In this document: positions 36,011 through 44,490 of the stretch, piece after piece
Numbering within the stretch: position 1 is the first letter of the stretch
Layout of the letters: the number at the start of each line of letters is the position of its first letter
Assembly: GCF_030811855.1 (NCBI RefSeq)
Contig: NZ_JAUSRN010000004.1
Coordinates: forward strand, 186,001-250,000
Length of the DNA stretch: 64,000 nucleotides
Reading direction: 5' to 3'
DNA from: Variovorax paradoxus
Lineage (GTDB): Bacteria; Pseudomonadota; Gammaproteobacteria; Burkholderiales; Burkholderiaceae_C
The notes under the pieces: generated by a model
Seen by the model: only the letters and a program-made list of their open reading frames with translations
Databases searched by the model: none
Told to the model about the DNA's origin: nothing
Translations under genes and position numbers: made by a program

Positions 36011-36877
36011 ATGTCCTCCATCGACTCACGACAACAGCAAGACGCCGCAGAACTCTTTCATCGGCTGCACGCCGGCCCGCGCCCCTTGGTGCTGGTGAAC
36101 GCGTGGGACGCAGTCAGCGCCCGCATGGTCGAGCGCGCGGGCGCGCAAGCCATCGGTACCACCAGCGCCGGCATGGCCTGGTCCATGGGCTATGCCGACG
36201 GCGAGCGCATGCCGGTGGACGAACTGCTCGCGGCCTGCGCGCGCATTTGCCGCGTGGCGAGCGTTCCGGTCACCGTCGACATCGAACGCGGTTTTGGCGA
36301 CAGCACGCAGGCCGTGTGCGATGTCGTGCGCTCGCTCGTCGACATGGGCGTGGCGGGCATCAACATCGAAGACGGCACGCTGCCGGGCACGCGCCAACTT
36401 GCGCCGCCCGAAATACTCTGCGAGCGCATCCAGGCGCTGCGCAAGATCGATGCGCGGCTGTTCATCAATGCGCGCACCGACACCTACTTCGTCGCCAACG
36501 ACGATCCCGCGGCGCGCTACCAGGACACGCTGCGGCGCGCGCGGCTCTACGCGTCGGCGGGCGCCGACGGCATCTTCGTGCCGGGCATGGCAAGCCTGGA
36601 GGAGATCGCCGGCCTTGCGGACGCGGTGCCGCTGCCCCTGAACGTGTATGCCGGCCACGCCAAGGCGCCATCGGTCGACGTTCTCGCGGGTGCCGGCGCG
36701 CGGCGCATCAGCCTGGGCTGCGGGCCCCTGCAGGCTGCACTTGGCGTGCTCGGCCGCATTGCCGCCGAAGCGTTCGACAGCGGCAGCACCAACAACAACG
36801 GCGGCTTTCGCGCCATGGCCGCCGAGATGATCCCGGCCGGCGAGATCAACGGGCTTTTTGCGGGCGTGCGTCGCTGA
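36011..36877 (+). CDS. Isocitrate lyase / PEP mutase family protein
   Basis: This is a 288-residue TIM-barrel protein of the ICL/PEPM superfamily. Features are LVNAWDAVSARMVERAGAQA at about residue 28, the metal-binding D90 and E92 in VTVDIERGFGD, E120 in GINIEDGTLPG, and INARTDTYF. The long catalytic loop motif of true isocitrate lyases (KKCGH) is absent, so this belongs to the oxaloacetase, 2-methylisocitrate lyase-like or phosphonate group. It acts on a small C-C or C-P substrate with Mg2+. It stands alone and is divergent from the YebC gene. The substrate is not assigned. Confidence 0.85.
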   Translation: MSSIDSRQQQDAAELFHRLHAGPRPLVLVNAWDAVSARMVERAGAQAIGTTSAGMAWSMGYADGERMPVDELLAACARICRVASVPVTVDIERGFGDSTQAVCDVVRSLVDMGVAGINIEDGTLPGTRQLAPPEILCERIQALRKIDARLFINARTDTYFVANDDPAARYQDTLRRARLYASAGADGIFVPGMASLEEIAGLADAVPLPLNVYAGHAKAPSVDVLAGAGARRISLGCGPLQAALGVLGRIAAEAFDSGSTNNNGGFRAMAAEMIPAGEINGLFAGVRR

Positions 36878-37155
36878 GGCGCGGCTGCCTTCTTTCGCGG
36901 CGACCGCAGCAAGGCAGCGTTTGCGCGGTCCAGGAACGAGCGATTGTTTCCGTTCCGTGAACGCCGCGGTTCTTTTTGATGAGGGTTTTTACTTAGATGA
37001 CGGCGCACAATTCATCTCACAGACCGGCCCCCAAGCCGATCTGGGTGAACAGGGCCCCGAGCGAGGTGGCCGCCCCCCAAGAGGGACGGTGACCCACCCA
37101 AGACCGGTTCGAAATCATCCAAAGTCAAAACTGAACTGAATTGAAGGAAATCAAA

Positions 37156-37536
37156 ATGACCGCCTCGAAGATCCTCTCCGCCGTTGCTGTTGCCCTCATG
37201 GCCGTTGCCGGCGCCGCCCACGCCGAAACCTATGAAGGTGTGCACTCACTGACGGCTGCCGCGAGCCGCGCTGAAGTGGCCAGCCAAGCCGTGGTTGCCG
37301 CGCACAGCGCCAACCCCTATGCCACCGGCGCCAATGCAGGCCCGGCCCAAGTGTTCGTTTCGTCGACCAGCCGTGATGCGGTCCGCGCCGACGCCGTGGC
37401 CGCTGCCCGCTCTGCCGACCCGTACGCCGAAGGTGCTTCAGCTCACGTCGCACCCATCGTTGCCGGCACGGTGGACCGTGCCACGGTGCGCGCCGCAGCC
37501 CGCGCCGCTGCTCGCGGTGACGCACTGCCGCTGTAA
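37156..37536 (+). CDS. Small exported Ala-rich protein with three internal repeats (DUF4148-like)
   Basis: This is a 126-residue exported protein. Residues 1-23 are a signal peptide (MTASKILSAVAVALMAVAGA, then AHA). The mature part is three copies of a helical repeat, SRAEVASQAVVAAHSANPYA (38-57), SRDAVRADAVAAARSADPYA (73-92) and DRATVRAAARAAARGDALPL (107-126), joined by short Gly/Ala linkers. The S-R-x-x-V-x-x-x-A-x-A-A pattern resembles DUF4148 proteins of Burkholderiales, which are periplasmic and of unknown role. GAAGGAAAT precedes the ATG. A strong terminator follows, so it is monocistronic. Confidence 0.78.
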   Translation: MTASKILSAVAVALMAVAGAAHAETYEGVHSLTAAASRAEVASQAVVAAHSANPYATGANAGPAQVFVSSTSRDAVRADAVAAARSADPYAEGASAHVAPIVAGTVDRATVRAAARAAARGDALPL

Positions 37537-37574
37537 TCCGATCGGTCCTGGCGCTCTGAGAGTGCCAGCCCTCG

Positions 37575-37617
37575 AAAAGGCCGGCCCTGCGAAAGTGGGG
37601 GCGGCCTTTTTTTATTT
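37575..37617 (+). terminator. Intrinsic terminator after the repeat protein gene
   Basis: A 9-bp stem (AAAAGGCCG at 37575-37583 with CGGCCTTTT at 37602-37610) is followed by a run of seven T and more T-rich sequence. It ends the small exported protein transcript. The stop codon of the convergent gene lies inside its T tract. Confidence 0.85.
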
Positions 37618-38619
37618 GTCCATTGCCCGCGCAGGCAGCAATCGGAGGCGCGCGACGAAGAAGGGCACGCCGTCTCCCTCTGCCGGGTCGTGCAGCTCGA
37701 CCGACCACTGCGCCGACGCGTCCTGGCTCGCATCGCCCGGCGCGGCGTGCGCACAAAGCTCGCCGGCAAAGCACACCCGGCCTGCGCGCGCGGTCTGATC
37801 CCAGGGCATCATGGTTTCGTCGCAGCATTCGTCCACCCATGTCCAGCCGCCGTCGGGGTCGCTGCGAACCGATTGCCGCATCAGCCGCGCGCCGATGCGT
37901 TCCGGCACTGCCGTGCGCTCGCCGGCCTGCGGTGCGGGCACGGTGCCCAGCAGCCGCAGTTCGAGCGGTTCGCCGACCCGAAAGCCTTCGCCGCGCTCCA
38001 GCGATAGGTCTTGCAGCGCGATGCGCACCCCGCGGCGCTCGCGCAGCGTCGTCACGACGAAGACCACCGTCAATACCGAGAAGATGCCAAACACCGGCAG
38101 GCCGACCGCCAGCCAGAGCCACTGCCACCCGCCGGCCAGTGCCCAGGTGATGGCGTTGAACCCGAAGAGCACAAAGAAAACCAGCACGGCCAGCGCGACC
38201 AGCCACGCGATCCAGTCGCCGGCCGACCGGCGCACGCGTTCCGTGACGGGCGGTGCGCCCGAGGTCCATTCGGCCGGACGCACCTCTGCCAGCGGAGCCG
38301 CGCCGGCCATGCGCGGGTCGGGCCACGGCGACCAGAAATCCGCTGGCGTGTTGTCGAGAGAGATGTGTTGGAGATCGGTCCAGGCGGGCAGGTAGGCAGT
38401 GGCTGTTTCTTCGCCTTCCACTTCCAGCGCGGTGCCTTCGAAACCGCGCGGGTACACGCCGGACGCCCGGTGGTGCCGCCGTTTGTGTAGGTCGACGATC
38501 AAGGTGCTGCCGCCGACTTCCACGGCCTGATAGCGGCCGTCGGACGAGACAAGGCCATAGCTTGGCGAGTGTCCGGACAGATGGGCAATCAACGCGACGG
38601 ACGGATGAAGCCGGGCCAT
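37612..38619 (-). CDS. Uncharacterised membrane protein, 335 residues
   Basis: No family was recognised. The protein has a soluble N-terminal half (begins MARLHPSVALIAHLSGHSPS). Two hydrophobic segments follow at about residues 135-160 (DWIAWLVALAVLVFFVLFGF) and 165-190 (WLWLAVGLPVFGIFSVLTVV). A C-terminal domain of about 140 residues contains FRVGEPLELRLLGTVPAP and an acidic region with WTWVDECCDETMMPWD. No signal peptide is evident. No clear ribosome site precedes the ATG at 38619, so the start is tentative. The stop codon is embedded in the T tract of the convergent terminator. No partner is obvious nearby. Confidence 0.7.
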   Translation of the reverse strand: MARLHPSVALIAHLSGHSPSYGLVSSDGRYQAVEVGGSTLIVDLHKRRHHRASGVYPRGFEGTALEVEGEETATAYLPAWTDLQHISLDNTPADFWSPWPDPRMAGAAPLAEVRPAEWTSGAPPVTERVRRSAGDWIAWLVALAVLVFFVLFGFNAITWALAGGWQWLWLAVGLPVFGIFSVLTVVFVVTTLRERRGVRIALQDLSLERGEGFRVGEPLELRLLGTVPAPQAGERTAVPERIGARLMRQSVRSDPDGGWTWVDECCDETMMPWDQTARAGRVCFAGELCAHAAPGDASQDASAQWSVELHDPAEGDGVPFFVARLRLLPARAMDK

Positions 38620-38793
38620 GTGGAGTGAAGGAGGAGAGAGGCGCCGAGCATACCTATCCACCCGGTAGACCCCCCGTGGCTGAATTGCCACGGGGGCAAA
38701 TGCTTTCGCATTGCAAACCAGCGACGGTTCCCTTCGGCGGGCGCCGGGTTTCACTACAGCCCGTTGCGATGTATCTGCTGCTGCAGGGCCTGA

Positions 38794-39015
38794 ATCGACC
38801 GTGGCTTTGATGGGCGCCCGGGCCGCCTGCACCTGGCGTTCAGCGGCGGCATGATCCCTGAAATCGAGCAGCGCGAGGCGAACACCGTCTTGGTCGGACA
38901 GCGCATCGTCGAGCTGATGCGCGCGGCCGGCTTCGGTGCGCAATGGAGCGGCAACACCGACGAGCGCATCGAGGCCCACCTGAGCCGGTGGCGCAAGCGA
39001 AGCCCGTCGGCGTGA
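38794..39015 (+). pseudogene. Gene remnant resembling the C-terminus of a DUF6891-type protein
   Basis: In the 465-base gap between the membrane protein and the flavin monooxygenase, one frame opens after a stop at 38793. It reads GRLHLAFSGGMIPEIEQREA, then VLVGQRIVELMRAAGFGAQW and RIEAHLSRWRKRSPSA before a stop at 39013-39015. The order (a small beta segment, an acidic patch, VG-x-x-IV, a helix, then W-x-G and W-x-x-R) recalls the C-terminal end of DUF6891 proteins from memory. No start codon with a ribosome site and no N-terminal part is found, so it is called a remnant. A 54-residue product from the ATG at 38851 is possible but less likely. Confidence 0.4.
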
Positions 39016-39084
39016 GCGCCGCCTAGCAGAGCACGCAATAGCCTGCACCAGCAAGGACCGCCGGATCGCGCGATCATCCGGCCC

Positions 39085-40071
39085 ATGATTCCGTTCTCGA
39101 TCCTCGACCTCTCCCCGATCACCGAAGGCAGCGACGCCGCGCAGTCGTTCCGCAACTCGCTCTCGCTCGCGCAGCACGGAGAGAAGCTGGGCTACCGGCG
39201 CTACTGGCTGGCCGAGCACCACGGGATGCCGGGTATCGCCAGCGCAGCCACCGCGGTGCTGCTTGCCTACGTTGGCGCCGGCACGTCGACGATCCGGATT
39301 GGCGCCGGCGGCGTGATGCTGCCCAATCATTCGCCGCTGGTGATCGCGGAACAGTTCGGCACGCTGGAGTCGCTGTACCCGGGGCGCATCGACCTCGGCC
39401 TGGGCCGCGCGCCCGGCTCCGACCAGCGCACCGCGCGCGCCTTGCGCCGCAATCTCGAATCCGATGCCGACCAGTTTCCGCAGGACGTGGTCGAGCTGAT
39501 GGACTTCATGTCCAGGACGCCGCAGCAACCCGTGCGCGCGGTGCCTGGCGCGGGGCTCGAGGTGCCGGTGTGGATTCTGGGCTCGAGCACCTTCGGCGCG
39601 CAGTTGGCCGCGCACCTGGGCTTGCCCTACGCCTTTGCCTCGCACTTTGCGCCGCAGCAGCTCATGCAGGCGATCCAGATCTACCGCGAGACCTTCAAGC
39701 CATCGGCGCAACTGCAGAAACCGCACGTGATGCTGGGCTTCAACGTGTTCGTGGCCGACACCGACGAAGAGGCGGAATTTCGCGCCACATCATGGCAGCA
39801 GGCCTTCGTGAACCTGCGCAGCGGCCGGCCCGGGCGCTTGCCGCCGCCCGTGGAAGGGTATCGGCAGAAAGTGGGCCCGGCGGAGAACGCGCTGCTCGAT
39901 TCGGTGCTCTCCTGTTCGGCTGTGGGTTCGCCAGCCAGGGTGCGCGAAGGCGTGCAGGCCTTCATTGAACGCACGGGCGCCGACGAGCTGATGATCACTT
40001 CGCAGGTGTTCGACCACGTGGCGCGGCTGCGCTCCTACGAACTGCTGGCCGGGTTGCGCGGCCAAGGCTGA
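39085..40071 (+). CDS. LLM-class flavin-dependent oxidoreductase (luciferase-like)
   Basis: This is a 328-residue bacterial-luciferase-like TIM-barrel flavoprotein, in the group of E. coli YhbW. It begins [20 protein letters not shown]. The conserved [20 protein letters not shown] lies near residue 37, followed by [20 protein letters not shown] and [16 protein letters not shown]. Such proteins use reduced FMN and O2, or act as F420/FMN-dependent oxidoreductases; the substrate is unknown. It lies 49 bases before mnmA in the same direction but need not share function. Confidence 0.9.
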   Translation: MIPFSILDLSPITEGSDAAQSFRNSLSLAQHGEKLGYRRYWLAEHHGMPGIASAATAVLLAYVGAGTSTIRIGAGGVMLPNHSPLVIAEQFGTLESLYPGRIDLGLGRAPGSDQRTARALRRNLESDADQFPQDVVELMDFMSRTPQQPVRAVPGAGLEVPVWILGSSTFGAQLAAHLGLPYAFASHFAPQQLMQAIQIYRETFKPSAQLQKPHVMLGFNVFVADTDEEAEFRATSWQQAFVNLRSGRPGRLPPPVEGYRQKVGPAENALLDSVLSCSAVGSPARVREGVQAFIERTGADELMITSQVFDHVARLRSYELLAGLRGQG

Positions 40072-40120
40072 TTCCCCCACGCCGCCGGGCCTGGCGCGGG
40101 GCTGGGACAATGGCGGGCTT

Positions 40121-41242
40121 ATGGCAGCAGCAAAGCAACGGATCGTGGTGGGACTGAGCGGCGGGGTCGATTCCGCCGTGACGGCGCACCTGCTCAAGCA
40201 GCAGGGGCACGAGGTGGTCGGCATCTTCATGAAGAACTGGGAAGATGACGACGACAGCGAATACTGCTCGTCGAACATCGACTTCGTGGACGCGGCCGCC
40301 GTAGCCGACGTGCTGGGCATCGAGATCGAGCACGTCAACTTCGCGTCCGACTACAAGGACCGCGTGTTCGCCGAGTTCCTGCGCGAGTACAAGGCCGGCC
40401 GCACGCCCAACCCGGATGTGCTGTGCAATGCCGAGATCAAGTTCAAGGCCTTTCTCGACCATGCGATGCGCCTGGGTGCCGAGAAGATCGCGACCGGCCA
40501 CTACGCCCGCGTGCGGCTGAACGAAGCCACGGGCAAGCACGAACTGCTCAAGGGGCTCGATCCGTCCAAGGACCAGAGCTACTTCCTGCACCGGCTGAAT
40601 CAGGCGCAGCTTTCGAAGACGCTGTTTCCCGTCGGCGAGCTGCACAAGACCGAGGTGCGCCGCATCGCGGAAGAAATCGGCCTGCCCAATGCGAAGAAGA
40701 AGGACTCGACCGGCATCTGCTTCATCGGCGAGCGGCCGTTCCGCGAGTTCCTCAACCGCTACATCTCGAAGGAACCGGGGCCGATCAGGGACGACCGCGG
40801 CCGCAAGCTTGGCGAGCACCAGGGCCTGAGCTTCTACACGCTGGGCCAGCGGCAGGGGCTGGGCATTGGCGGCGTCAAGGAGAAGGGCGCGCAGCGCGGC
40901 TCGGGCGACCATTCGCCATGGTTCGTGGCGCGCAAGGACGTCGAGAAGAACACGCTGTGGGTGGTGCAAGGGCATGACCACCCTTGGCTGCTGTCGTCCG
41001 CGCTGACCGCAGGGGACGCGAGCTGGGTCTCGGGCGAGGCGCCCGCGCCGGGCGGCTACGGGTCCAAGGCGCGCTACCGGCAGGCCGATGCGGCCTGCCA
41101 GATGTACGAGATGGAGGACGAGGCCTATGCCGCGGGGATCTTCGGCCTGCGCTTCGGCGAACCCCAATGGGCGGTCACGCCGGGACAATCGGCCGTGCTT
41201 TATGACGGCGAGCGCTGCCTCGGCGGCGGGGTCATCGTCTGA
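40121..41242 (+). CDS. mnmA: tRNA-specific 2-thiouridylase MnmA
   Basis: This 373-residue enzyme adds sulfur to U34 of tRNA-Lys, tRNA-Glu and tRNA-Gln using ATP and a sulfur relay. The PP-loop [17 protein letters not shown] is at residues 9-25. The two catalytic cysteines are visible: C102 ([12 protein letters not shown]) and C200 ([12 protein letters not shown]). The C-terminal domain has [15 protein letters not shown] and ends with [20 protein letters not shown], as in the family. Length matches E. coli MnmA. It converges with the Nudix gene, with 27 bases between the stop codons. Confidence 0.95.
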   Translation: MAAAKQRIVVGLSGGVDSAVTAHLLKQQGHEVVGIFMKNWEDDDDSEYCSSNIDFVDAAAVADVLGIEIEHVNFASDYKDRVFAEFLREYKAGRTPNPDVLCNAEIKFKAFLDHAMRLGAEKIATGHYARVRLNEATGKHELLKGLDPSKDQSYFLHRLNQAQLSKTLFPVGELHKTEVRRIAEEIGLPNAKKKDSTGICFIGERPFREFLNRYISKEPGPIRDDRGRKLGEHQGLSFYTLGQRQGLGIGGVKEKGAQRGSGDHSPWFVARKDVEKNTLWVVQGHDHPWLLSSALTAGDASWVSGEAPAPGGYGSKARYRQADAACQMYEMEDEAYAAGIFGLRFGEPQWAVTPGQSAVLYDGERCLGGGVIV

Positions 41243-41269
41243 CCACCTGAAACCGGTCCGCGGCAGCCG

Positions 41270-41752
41270 TCAGCGCACCGAGTCGTGGACGTGGATCAGA
41301 TCGAGCGGGTAGCGCCGGCCGGCCAGATGGTCTTCGACGGACTGCAGCAGCAGCGGACTGCGATGCCGCGGCACGCTGGCGCGGATTTCGTCGGCGCTCA
41401 TCCAGACGGTGCGCACGATGCCTTCGTCGAGGACGCGCCCGGTTTCCTGGGGACCAAGAATGCCGGCAAAGGCAAAGCGCATGTAGATCACATCGTCTTC
41501 GTTCCTGCCCGTCCGATGGCTCGAGCGGGCCATGTAGATGCCGATCAGCGCGGTGGGCGTGAAGGCGTGGGCGGTTTCCTCGAGCGTTTCGCGGGCACAC
41601 CCTTCGATGGGCGATTCACCGGGGTCGAGGTGTCCCGCCGGCGTGTTGAGCCTGAGGCCCTGGGCCGTGAGCTCTTCGACCAGCAGGAACTTGCCGTCCT
41701 GCTCGATCACCGCGGCCACGGTGACGTTGGGTTTCCAGCGGAATTTCGTCAT
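41270..41752 (-). CDS. Nudix hydrolase (NudJ-like)
   Basis: This is a 160-residue Nudix pyrophosphatase. The Nudix box starts at G40 (GHLDPGESPIEGCARETLEE), with the catalytic REUxEE residues R54, E55, E58 and E59. The box's last glycine is replaced by A61, which E. coli NudJ does not show. The strand VTVAAVIEQDGKFLLVEE precedes it. NudJ-type enzymes hydrolyse thiamin pyrophosphate precursors and nucleoside di- and triphosphates. The gene is next to mnmA, a pairing often seen in beta- and gammaproteobacteria (mnmA-nudJ), but here it is convergent. The ATG at 41752 gives the family-typical N-terminus. Confidence 0.88.
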   Translation of the reverse strand: MTKFRWKPNVTVAAVIEQDGKFLLVEELTAQGLRLNTPAGHLDPGESPIEGCARETLEETAHAFTPTALIGIYMARSSHRTGRNEDDVIYMRFAFAGILGPQETGRVLDEGIVRTVWMSADEIRASVPRHRSPLLLQSVEDHLAGRRYPLDLIHVHDSVR

Positions 41753-41883
41753 ATGTCGCGCGGCCAAGTGGAAAGAGAGCGATTGGAGACAGTATCGCTC
41801 GATAGATTCCCCAGCTGTCGGTCCCGGCCTCTCAGGCCGCGCCGGGCGACGCGCGACTGCGCCGTCCTTTTGCTGTCTCGCGT

Positions 41884-42591
41884 TTAACGCGAAAGGCTTT
41901 CCGTCAGCATATTTGCCTCGACGGCTTCCAGCCGGTAGCCCAGCCCGTAGATGGCCAGCAGCAGAAATCCGCTTTCGGGGCGCAGGCCCAGCTTGGTTCG
42001 GAGGCGGGAAACGTGAGTGTCCAGCGACCGCGAGAGGGCTTCGACGCCGACGCCCCACACGGCCTCGTGCAAGTGCTCGCGCGAGAGCATGCGGCCGAGG
42101 TTCTGGAACAGGAACAAGGCCAGTTCGTACTCGCGGTTCTTCAGTTCGACCCTGACGCCCCTGACCTTGAGGGTGCGCGCCTGCGGGTAGAAGTGGTAAT
42201 TGCCGAACACAAGTTCCGCATCGTGCTGGGACGGATAGGACCGGCGCAACAGCGCATTGACGCGGGCCTGGAGCTCGTTGGCTCGAACGGGATTGGTCAT
42301 GAAGTCGTCGGCGCCGGCGTTGAGCCCATCGACCGCATCGGCATCTCCGCGCGGATCGGTGACGAAAAGAATCGGTAAGCGGCTCCTGAGTTCGTTGCGT
42401 ACCGACCTCACCACGTCGATGCCCGGGATGTCGGGCAAACGCCAATCCAGGATGAGGAGATCGAAGGTCTGCCGGCGCAAGTCCTGCAAAAGGATTCGCC
42501 CTTCGGTGTACGGGTGGCATTCGTGTCCAAACCCCGCCATGGCGTGGCTGAGAGCCTGGTCGGCCTCGTGATCAAGTACCGCAATACGCAA
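41884..42591 (-). CDS. OmpR-family response regulator with atypical receiver
   Basis: This is a 235-residue response regulator. The receiver has acidic residues D7 and E9, phosphoacceptor D49 (LLILDWRLPDIPG) and T78, but the otherwise conserved lysine is N100 (FMTNPVRANEL). The C-terminal winged helix (about 130-225) is intact: NREYELALFLFQNLGRMLSR and SLDTHVSRLRTKLGL. The start is a TTG at 42591, chosen because AAGGGG stands 7 bases before it and the frame closes upstream after four codons. No kinase gene is beside it; the orphan NarL-type kinase at 32.3 kb is of the wrong class. It could respond to phosphorylation weakly or act without it. Confidence 0.88.
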   Translation of the reverse strand: MRIAVLDHEADQALSHAMAGFGHECHPYTEGRILLQDLRRQTFDLLILDWRLPDIPGIDVVRSVRNELRSRLPILFVTDPRGDADAVDGLNAGADDFMTNPVRANELQARVNALLRRSYPSQHDAELVFGNYHFYPQARTLKVRGVRVELKNREYELALFLFQNLGRMLSREHLHEAVWGVGVEALSRSLDTHVSRLRTKLGLRPESGFLLLAIYGLGYRLEAVEANMLTESLSR

Positions 42592-42979
42592 TTCCGTGCC
42601 CCTTCATGTTGACAGCTTCTGCGCGCCGCCGAATAAAAGGAAGTCTATCGATCTACCCGCATGCCAAGGCCGTGGCGCACGCAATAAATGCACGATATCG
42701 ACGATATTCGGAGAAATTGAGCGCACTTGGCGACAAATGAAAAATAATTGACATTCTTTGGGCGCGCCGAGACCAGAGCGATCAAGCGCATAAAGCGCCG
42801 CCTCGCGCGGCAGGCGCGGTCCAGATTTGGCCGCTCGCTAGCATTTATGTAGCTGCAAATGCAATGACGACGGTCATCAGGAGGCGAATCGACATGCAGA
42901 TTTAGGCGACAGTGGCGCCTGTAATCTTGCTGTAAGCTCTGCCCGCGTTCCGTATTGCCCTTGCCCTGAGGAGATCTCT
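42592..42979. other. Intergenic region between response regulator and pntAA
   Basis: This 388-base gene-free stretch is visibly richer in A and T than its surroundings, especially 42640-42760. It must hold the promoters of both divergent genes. A perfect -35 hexamer TTGACA stands at 42748-42753, but no good -10 box follows at the usual spacing. The near-palindrome GATATCGACGATATTC lies at about 42694. GAGGAGATC just before 42980 is the pntAA ribosome site. No RNA gene or riboswitch was recognised. Confidence 0.5.
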
Positions 42980-44122
42980 ATGCTGATAGGCGTGCCTGCC
43001 GAGACGACGGCCGGCGAAACCCGTGTGGCCGTTACGCCCGAGACGGTGAAAAAACTTGTCGCCACGGGGCACGCGGTTCGCGTGCAGTCGGGGGCGGGGA
43101 TTGCGGCCAGCGTCACCGATGCCGCCTACCAGGCCGCCGGTGCCGAGATCGTCGACGGGGCAGGCGCCTTCGGAGCCGACATGGTGCTCAAGGTGCGCAC
43201 GCCCAGCGAGGGGGAAACCGCACTCATGAAGCCGGGCACCGTGGTCATCGGCATGCTCAACCCCTTCGATGCCTCCGGCCTGCAGCGTCTGGCCGGTGCC
43301 GGTCTCACGGCGTTTGCGCTCGAAGCCGCGCCGCGCACCACCCGCGCCCAAAGCATGGACGTGCTCTCATCGCAGGCCAACATCGCCGGCTACAAGGCCG
43401 TGATGATCGCGGCCGACAAGTACCAGCGCTTCTTCCCGATGCTGATGACCGCCGCCGGCACCGTGAAGGCGGCGCGCGTGGTCATCCTGGGCGTCGGCGT
43501 GGCGGGCCTGCAGGCCATTGCCACCGCCAAGCGCCTGGGCGCCGTCATCGAAGCGTCCGACGTGCGCCCGAGCGTCAAGGAGCAGATCGAATCGCTCGGC
43601 GGCAAGTTCATCGAGGTGTCCTACGACACCGACGAAGAAAAAGAAGCCGCGGTCGGCGTCGGCGGCTACGCCAAGCCCATGCCCGCCAGCTGGCTCGCGC
43701 GCCAGCAGGTCGAGGTGGCCAAGCGTGTGGCGCTGGCCGACATCGTCATCAGCACCGCGCTCATCCCGGGACGTGCCGCACCCACGCTCATCACCGAGGA
43801 CATGGTCAAGGCCATGAAGCCTGGCTCGGTGATCGTCGACATCGCGGCCGGCAAGGGGCCCGACGTGAACGGAGAGATGAAGGGCGGCAACTGCCCCTTG
43901 TCGGAAGCCGACAAGACCGTGGTGAAGCATGGCGTGACCATCGTGGGCGAGACCAACCTCGCGGCGCTGGTGGCGGCCGACGCGTCGGCGCTCTATGCGC
44001 GCAACGTGCTCGACTTCCTCAAGCTCATCGTCACCAAGGAGGGCGGCCTGAAGATCGACCTCGAGGACGACATCGTCGCTGCCTGCCGCGTCGCGCACGA
44101 CGGCCAGGTCACGAAGAAATAA
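42980..44122 (+). CDS. pntAA: NAD(P) transhydrogenase subunit alpha part 1 (domain I)
   Basis: This 380-residue soluble NAD(H)-binding domain of the proton-translocating transhydrogenase passes hydride to NADP at the membrane. It begins MLIGVPAETTAGETRVAVTP, as in the alanine dehydrogenase/PntA family. The Rossmann motif is VVILGVGVAGLQAIATAKRL (near residue 169), and VIEASDVRPSVKEQIESLGG follows. GAGGAGATC gives a strong ribosome site. In E. coli the alpha subunit is one chain; here it is split into pntAA and pntAB, as in many alphaproteobacteria and betaproteobacteria. Confidence 0.95.
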   Translation: MLIGVPAETTAGETRVAVTPETVKKLVATGHAVRVQSGAGIAASVTDAAYQAAGAEIVDGAGAFGADMVLKVRTPSEGETALMKPGTVVIGMLNPFDASGLQRLAGAGLTAFALEAAPRTTRAQSMDVLSSQANIAGYKAVMIAADKYQRFFPMLMTAAGTVKAARVVILGVGVAGLQAIATAKRLGAVIEASDVRPSVKEQIESLGGKFIEVSYDTDEEKEAAVGVGGYAKPMPASWLARQQVEVAKRVALADIVISTALIPGRAAPTLITEDMVKAMKPGSVIVDIAAGKGPDVNGEMKGGNCPLSEADKTVVKHGVTIVGETNLAALVAADASALYARNVLDFLKLIVTKEGGLKIDLEDDIVAACRVAHDGQVTKK

Positions 44123-44160
44123 GCCGCCACCCCCTGGCACTCACGCGAGGAGAAGAAATC

Positions 44161-44490
44161 ATGGATCCCGTTTCCCACACCGTCATCAACCTCATCATCT
44201 TCGTGCTGGCCATCTACGTGGGCTACCACGTGGTGTGGACCGTCACGCCGGCGCTGCACACGCCGCTGATGGCCGTGACCAACGCCATCTCGGCCATCGT
44301 GATCGTGGGCGCCATGCTGGCGGCCGCGCTCACCGAAACCACCCTGGGCAAGACCATGGGCGTGCTCGCGGTCGCCCTGGCGGCGGTGAACATCTTCGGC
44401 GGCTTCCTGGTCACGCGGCGCATGCTCGAGATGTTCAAGAAAAAAGAGAAAAAGGCCGCACCCAAGGCTGAAGCGGGAGCCGCCCAATGA
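44161..44490 (+). CDS. pntAB: NAD(P) transhydrogenase subunit alpha part 2 (membrane)
   Basis: This 109-residue membrane subunit carries the alpha-side transmembrane helices of domain II. Three hydrophobic spans are seen: VINLIIFVLAIYVGYHVVWT, AISAIVIVGAMLAAALTE and MGVLAVALAAVNIFGGFLVT. The last is followed by a basic tail (RRMLEMFKKKEKKAAPK). It lies 38 bases after pntAA with GAGGAG before the ATG, and its stop overlaps the pntB start by ATGA. Confidence 0.93.
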   Translation: MDPVSHTVINLIIFVLAIYVGYHVVWTVTPALHTPLMAVTNAISAIVIVGAMLAAALTETTLGKTMGVLAVALAAVNIFGGFLVTRRMLEMFKKKEKKAAPKAEAGAAQ

